Of a stretch of 64,000 nucleotides of DNA, positions 60,073 through 64,000 are shown one piece after another (position 1 is the stretch's first letter; each line of letters begins with the position of its first letter). This stretch comes from Saccharomycopsis malanga. Lineage: Eukaryota > Ascomycota > Saccharomycetes > Ascoideales > Saccharomycopsidaceae. The position numbers were made by a program, and so were the translations under genes. The stretch spans positions 1,364,001 through 1,428,000 of the forward strand of contig CP025322.1 of assembly GCA_004014935.1 (NCBI GenBank). The letters are read 5' to 3'. The notes beneath the pieces are model-generated. The model worked only from the letters and a program-made list of their open reading frames with translations, made no database searches and had not been told where the DNA came from.

Positions 60073-60827
60073 GTCAAAAATTAATGTTTGTATACAACAA
60101 GGAGCTATATTTGGCTTTACCAAAAGATTAAAACTCTCCAAAAGTACCAACCAGTCGAAACATGGAAATAGTGGATACTTATATATGATCGACCTGATGT
60201 TGAGCGCACATCTGCAGTGCGTAAGATGACACACCCAGGGCGCATTCATGCGCCTTCTGATGCGTCCGCCTGCGTCCGCCTGCGTGTGAAACGCTGTTTT
60301 TGATTGTCTGGTGCACTAGGGAGTGTCGCTTGCCTATTACGTGCGGATGCCCGAAAGGTTGTTTGAGGGTACGAAAACTCATTAACAATAAGAAGAAACT
60401 GATTGTATCAAACAAAAGCAGCTACAAACAGTAACATCAAACCCACTAACTGTCCCCTCAATGATACGCCGAGGCGCGCCAAATATGCAAACAGACACCT
60501 CTCTGGCGTAGTTTATTAGCAAAACCGGGGTGTATAGTTTCAGGCAGGTAATAGTAAAATGCGAACTATGCTAAATTCATGGTACTAAGATAGAAGGCAA
60601 TCTTTGAAATAGCCTTACCGTCATTAGCGCCAGTTTCAGACCCATCCCTTTCCACACCAGGCAAAGTTTTGCGCTTCTAAATACTGTTAGAGGCCCACCA
60701 AGAGCCCAGTGCCAATATCCGTTGCCCTGTATTGCCGTTTCAGCGGCACAGGGTGTTTTAGGCGTTCATCTTTAATATTGGTTTTCACTACTCATCTCAA
60801 TTATTGGATAATATTCATTCATCAACC
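60073..60827. other. Intergenic: divergent globin-like / RING gene promoter
   Basis: 755 bp and unusually GC-rich for this chromosome. Contains GGCGCAT-TC-ATGCGCC (60239-60254), a 10-bp tandem TGCGTCCGCC pair (60261-60280) and a GGCGCGCC site near 60474. No RNA gene recognised; tRNA landmarks absent. Confidence 0.55.
60239..60285. repeat. GC-rich inverted and tandem repeats
   Basis: A perfect 7-bp inverted repeat GGCGCAT/ATGCGCC with a 2-nt spacer, then TGCGTCCGCC twice in tandem and a partial third (TGCGT at 60281-60285). Located 165-215 bp upstream of the globin-like gene ATG; candidate protein-binding cluster. Confidence 0.7.
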
Positions 60828-62189
60828 ATGAAAAAGCTTATTGGTCTTCTAGGTGTCGCCCTAGGGGCCTCATTTATCCGTAATTCGCGGTATTCCAAGC
60901 TGTTGGTGTTTTCTCTATACAAGTCATCATCGTCCTCTTCATCTCCCTTTTTGAATCTCGGTTTGTGGAATTTCTCACTCTTGTCGCTTTTTCTCTCTAT
61001 CAATCTCTTCAAATGGCTTGTGTTTGGCTCTCTTACTCACAAGGAAGTTTCCATGCTTTATGCAAAGTTCAACTATACTCTATGGGAATTTTTCCTTTCG
61101 CTTCTTGTGCTAAGAACAGTTGAACCCTCCAAGTTCTCTCCCTTACTCATTTCCAAGTTTGGGTTTTTGTTTGCCTGTGTGCTTTTGCTCAAGTTTTTTC
61201 ATTACTTGTGTGTTTATCGTGTTTCCAACGTCTTTCAAAGTGCATCTCCCGCAGCTGTATTATCCGAGTCGCCAGCATCTTCAACTCCTTTTGAAGATTT
61301 AGATGATCTTTCTCAATATAATTCAAACGAATTTGCTTATTTTGATGACCTCTATCTTTTGAATCATCAGCACGCTTCGTCTGTTCTTGTTCCACTTCTT
61401 CCAACCCGTCCAAACACCATTCATTACAAAACTAATCCTCTTACTCATCTCCGTTTCGCTATGGGCATTCTCCTTCTCAACTTCATTGATGTCGTGCTCA
61501 TAATAAAATTTTCCCATGAAGTTCAGACAAAGACTGATCATAATATTTTGTTGACTTTGTTTGGCTTTGAGATTATCAATTTCTATCCACTCATCATTCT
61601 CACTAGTTTTAACTATATTTTGAACTACTTTGAATTCCGATCTAATCAAATTCTTTTCAAAAAATTTCTTCATAATGTTGATAATAGCTTAATATCTAAC
61701 AGCTTGACGCCTCTCGCAATCATCAAAACCAATTATAATAAGCTTCTTGCCCAAAAAAATAAAAATCTTATCAACAAAAAGAAAAACATGGTACTTTTCA
61801 AGTTTCTTATCAACAATTTTAAACTCATCAACCAAATCATCTTTTCAATATTCTTTCTCCAACATTACACTTTTCCTCTTCATATTATGTCTTATTCTTA
61901 CACGTCACTTCGGATCTTTATCACCAAATTGCGTTTGCTAATAAGTTTGAAACAGTATGATAAGAAGTTAACATATATTCAAACCAACCTGAAAACAGTC
62001 GATCTTGCTGTTTTCGACTCTTCGCAGACTTGTTTGATCTGTAGAACCGATTTCAGTTCTGTAGACTTAGTTTCAAACAGTGACGTCCCAATCAAGTCTC
62101 TTCGCTGCCAACACTACTTTCACGAACCATGCATTGTGTCATGGTTAATGAAATCAAACTGTTGTCCTTTATGCTATACAAAGGTCTAG
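60828..62189 (+). CDS. Multi-pass membrane RING-H2 E3 ubiquitin ligase
   Basis: 453 residues from ATG at 60828 (MKKLIGLLGVALG); the frame extends upstream only through TTG. Six or so hydrophobic segments occupy about residues 1-330. The C-terminus (about 402-453) is a RING-H2 finger: CLIC, then CQHYFHEPC and CCPLC, i.e. two Cys, Cys-x-His-x2-His-x2-Cys and Cys-x2-Cys, with a 21-residue first loop. N-terminal membrane part plus terminal RING is the Hrd1-like topology of ER or endomembrane quality-control ligases. I do not recognise a named ortholog; it is too short and the RING too terminal for Hrd1 itself. Confidence 0.78.
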   Translation: MKKLIGLLGVALGASFIRNSRYSKLLVFSLYKSSSSSSSPFLNLGLWNFSLLSLFLSINLFKWLVFGSLTHKEVSMLYAKFNYTLWEFFLSLLVLRTVEPSKFSPLLISKFGFLFACVLLLKFFHYLCVYRVSNVFQSASPAAVLSESPASSTPFEDLDDLSQYNSNEFAYFDDLYLLNHQHASSVLVPLLPTRPNTIHYKTNPLTHLRFAMGILLLNFIDVVLIIKFSHEVQTKTDHNILLTLFGFEIINFYPLIILTSFNYILNYFEFRSNQILFKKFLHNVDNSLISNSLTPLAIIKTNYNKLLAQKNKNLINKKKNMVLFKFLINNFKLINQIIFSIFFLQHYTFPLHIMSYSYTSLRIFITKLRLLISLKQYDKKLTYIQTNLKTVDLAVFDSSQTCLICRTDFSSVDLVSNSDVPIKSLRCQHYFHEPCIVSWLMKSNCCPLCYTKV

Positions 62190-62747
62190 CAAAGGTTTCG
62201 CCTTTATTTGCCTTTCCAAAGTAGCCTTTTTTCATACTATAATTTCCCCTTTTTTTTTATTACTTTATGCGGTTTGTTTTTATTACATAATGTCATATAC
62301 TACTTCTTTTACGATTTTCACGATTTTATACTTCAAGTTTGTTTCATTTAATATATATATTTGCCTATGAGTGTTTCTTTTCATTGTTTTTTTTTTGTTC
62401 ATTAAAAATTTGTTTGGTTCTCCAGATTTCTGACCATCTGACGGTTCACGCACTGATATTATGGAGTTTTACCATGCGCCTCTTAAATTTTATCAAGTAT
62501 ATAAGTAAATTTTATAAGGATTGAATTACTTGCATATTGGTAATCTAAAGCAAAAAGTCTTTCTCCAACTTTTTGTATCTCTTCCTCCCAATTGATCTCA
62601 ACCTATTCGGACTAGATAGCAGCGCTGTATTTTGCACTTTAAAATATTACTTACACAACTAAAAAACATTCATGGACATATTACAAAACAAATTCCGTCT
62701 CAAAACAAAACACGTATATTAAACACAACCCTTGAAGCACACGCACA
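62190..62747. other. Intergenic: convergent RING gene / ECI1
   Basis: 558 bp between 3' ends, strongly T-rich on the plus strand after the RING gene (62220-62410). Nothing else stands out. Confidence 0.5.
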
Positions 62748-63581
62748 TTACAACTTGTGTTTAGATCTCCCTTCTTTGATGTCTTTGAACCGTTGTTGAG
62801 GAAGACCCTTTTCAAAGCGTTGCACACCAAGCGCAGCTTCTGTCAAGTTGGCATTTACCAACAGATTTCTATAATTGTCCTGGATCAATTGTTTGATTAA
62901 TTTGATCGATTCCATGTTTAGACCTTCTACTTGGTAGGTCAAATCCTTGATGACCTGTTTGTTGAACTCTTCTACATTATCGATATCGTATACTTTATTA
63001 AAGAAACCCGCACGGTCTAAATCAGCCGCATGTATTGGTCTGGACAACAATAATGCTTCGTTAGCCTTTGACAATCCCAATCTATGGAACAAAGAGATTG
63101 CAGAACCACCTTCGCTGACCAAGCCCAAATTAGCAAATGGTAAGAGCAAAAACATATTTTTTGATTTTTTAGCATATATCAAATCACTCAAAGCAACCAC
63201 AGCAGCACTAAGCCCAATGGCTGGTCCATTCAATGCTGTCACCAACACTTTCTTATGAGAATATACCGCTTTGGTCAAATAGGTGTTATTGGCCATAAAA
63301 TTCTTGACCCAATAATCACGTTTCTCCTGGTCATTATCGAATTTCTTGGAAAATGGCCCACCTTCCTTTGACGCCAGAATATCAGCACCAGCAGAGAAGT
63401 ATTTGCCACTGCTAACTAATAACGTTACGATAGTATCTGGCTCAGCATCAGCCTTTTCTAAAAGCCACGAGAGTCTCTGGTAATCCAAAAAACTGCATGC
63501 ATTCAAATTCTTAGGAGAATTGAATTTAATAATGGCAATTTTGCCTTCCTTGCTGTAAGTAATATCGTTTGCAAAAGACAT
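62748..63581 (-). CDS. ECI1: Peroxisomal delta3,delta2-enoyl-CoA isomerase
   Basis: 277 residues (S. cerevisiae Eci1 280). Crotonase fold: oxyanion-hole segments KYFSAGADI (61-69) and LNGPAIGLSAA (117-126), catalytic Glu157 in NLGLVSEGGSAI, and the C-terminal helical part. It ends in His-Lys-Leu, a PTS1-type tripeptide (S. cerevisiae Eci1 ends His-Arg-Leu), with an upstream basic residue (SKHKL). Known role: moves cis/trans-3 double bonds to trans-2 so unsaturated fatty acids can enter beta-oxidation. The catalytic Glu separates it from hydratases, which use two Glu. I found no clear oleate-response element in the 400 bp upstream. Confidence 0.92.
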   Translation of the reverse strand: MSFANDITYSKEGKIAIIKFNSPKNLNACSFLDYQRLSWLLEKADAEPDTIVTLLVSSGKYFSAGADILASKEGGPFSKKFDNDQEKRDYWVKNFMANNTYLTKAVYSHKKVLVTALNGPAIGLSAAVVALSDLIYAKKSKNMFLLLPFANLGLVSEGGSAISLFHRLGLSKANEALLLSRPIHAADLDRAGFFNKVYDIDNVEEFNKQVIKDLTYQVEGLNMESIKLIKQLIQDNYRNLLVNANLTEAALGVQRFEKGLPQQRFKDIKEGRSKHKL

Positions 63582-64000
63582 CTTAATTAATGTATTCCTT
63601 GAATATAAACTATTTCAATCAATCTGTTCAGGTATAATATGAGTTGACAACTGGCAGACGGAATATCTTCATTAGTTAAATGGAAGATCTTCGAATTTAG
63701 ACTGCCATTTTCAGCTCCGACACGCATCAACTAGCTTCATTGAGAAAGCTTCTCCTCCCAGGAACGAGCTGCCCTATAGATGGCCTAAATATAAAAGATA
63801 AATAAATATGTTAGTTTAGGTTGCAAAAAAGAGCATTGTATAAAATGTGAGAATTTGAAAGTTGTGTAGCACATTCGGCTTGGATTCGTGAATAGTATGG
63901 AAACGACAAATAAACTTTACCTAAAATGATATTTATAGTTTACAAGTTGGTAAACAATTGATAGTTGGTTTTCAATTGTTAATATCAAAGCTCAAATTGA
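63582..64000. other. Window end: ECI1 promoter and possible terminal exon
   Basis: Upstream of ECI1. A possible minus-strand 3' exon at 63737-63784 (listed separately) precedes about 215 bp of AT-rich sequence that would be intron. Nothing else recognised before the window ends. Confidence 0.4.
63737..63784 (-). CDS. Possible last exon of a gene extending beyond the window (weak)
   Basis: On the minus strand ACTAAC is followed 25 nt later by TATATTTAG, then an open 15-codon stretch AIYRAARSWEEKLSQ and a stop. The peptide looks amphipathic and protein-like, and GC content rises locally. No donor site is visible inside the window, so any intron would exceed 215 nt. I cannot name the gene. A second reading frame is also open for 18 codons, so this is only a hint. 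Confidence 0.2.
   Translation of the reverse strand, partial: AIYRAARSWEEKLSQ

Noticed and set aside
60073-60249. 59-residue N-terminal extension of the globin-like protein
   Set aside because: Lies in the GC-rich promoter, is Cys-rich and unlike the rest; the Met at 60072 is followed by the typical low-complexity arm.
1-64000. Transposons, LTR elements, CRISPR or horizontally acquired bacterial genes
   Set aside because: None recognised: no transposase, reverse transcriptase or long terminal repeat, and all identified genes are normal yeast nuclear genes with matching codon use.

Overview
The window looks like an ordinary, gene-dense stretch of a budding-yeast (Saccharomycotina) nuclear chromosome. 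Most genes are intronless and closely spaced. The three introns I could reconstruct are 55-59 nt long with GTATGA/GTAAGT/GTATGT donors and TACTAAC-like branch sites. CTG codons are very rare: NCL1 has one in about 769 codons. Where CTG does occur (the STE11 SAM domain, the CBF1 C-terminal helix) the position is polar in relatives as I remember them. That fits a CUG-Ser clade yeast (Debaryomycetaceae/Metschnikowiaceae relatives of Candida). The species cannot be fixed from the sequence alone, and Leu calls at CTG should be treated as probable Ser.

Layout. 0-10 kb: the 3' part of a long-tailed glucose sensor (SNF3/HGT4 type), CSM1 (monopolin/kinetochore), URB1 (60S ribosome assembly). 10-16 kb: an MCH-type MFS transporter and a Zn2Cys6 regulator, tandem on the minus strand. 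16-26 kb: HIT1 (spliced), CBF1, a secreted aspartyl protease with a Pro-rich tail, ILV5, CEF1. 26-36 kb: RSM24, a 2.3-kb AT-rich gap, a large acidic repeat protein with a DUF3020-like basic block, and MSS116. 36-45 kb: STE11, HAP3, RFT1, ERV1 (spliced), MSP1. 45-50 kb: an unusually long (2.1 kb) convergent gap, then VMA12/VPH2, JIP5 and NUT2/MED10. 50-57 kb: COX15, LSM2 (spliced, two short exons), a small zinc-knuckle protein, NCL1. 57-64 kb: a globin-like regulator-sized protein, a membrane RING-H2 ligase, peroxisomal ECI1, and a possible terminal exon of an unidentified gene.

The genes do not form a single pathway, as expected for a eukaryotic chromosome. Shared themes are mitochondrial biogenesis (RSM24, MSS116, ERV1, MSP1, COX15, ILV5), ribosome/RNA biogenesis (URB1, HIT1, JIP5, NCL1, LSM2, CEF1) and transcription control (CBF1, HAP3, MED10, the Zn2Cys6 factor). 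Recognisable regulatory sites include two Gcn4 motifs upstream of ILV5 and a PAC plus RRPE pair upstream of JIP5.

I saw no transposon, LTR element, rRNA, CRISPR or convincing tRNA. I found no clear new biological system. The best leads are the 2.1-kb gap between convergent MSP1 and VMA12, the repeat architecture of the DUF3020-like protein, the globin-like protein with no proximal His, the protease with an altered second active-site motif, and short exact DNA repeats in several promoters.
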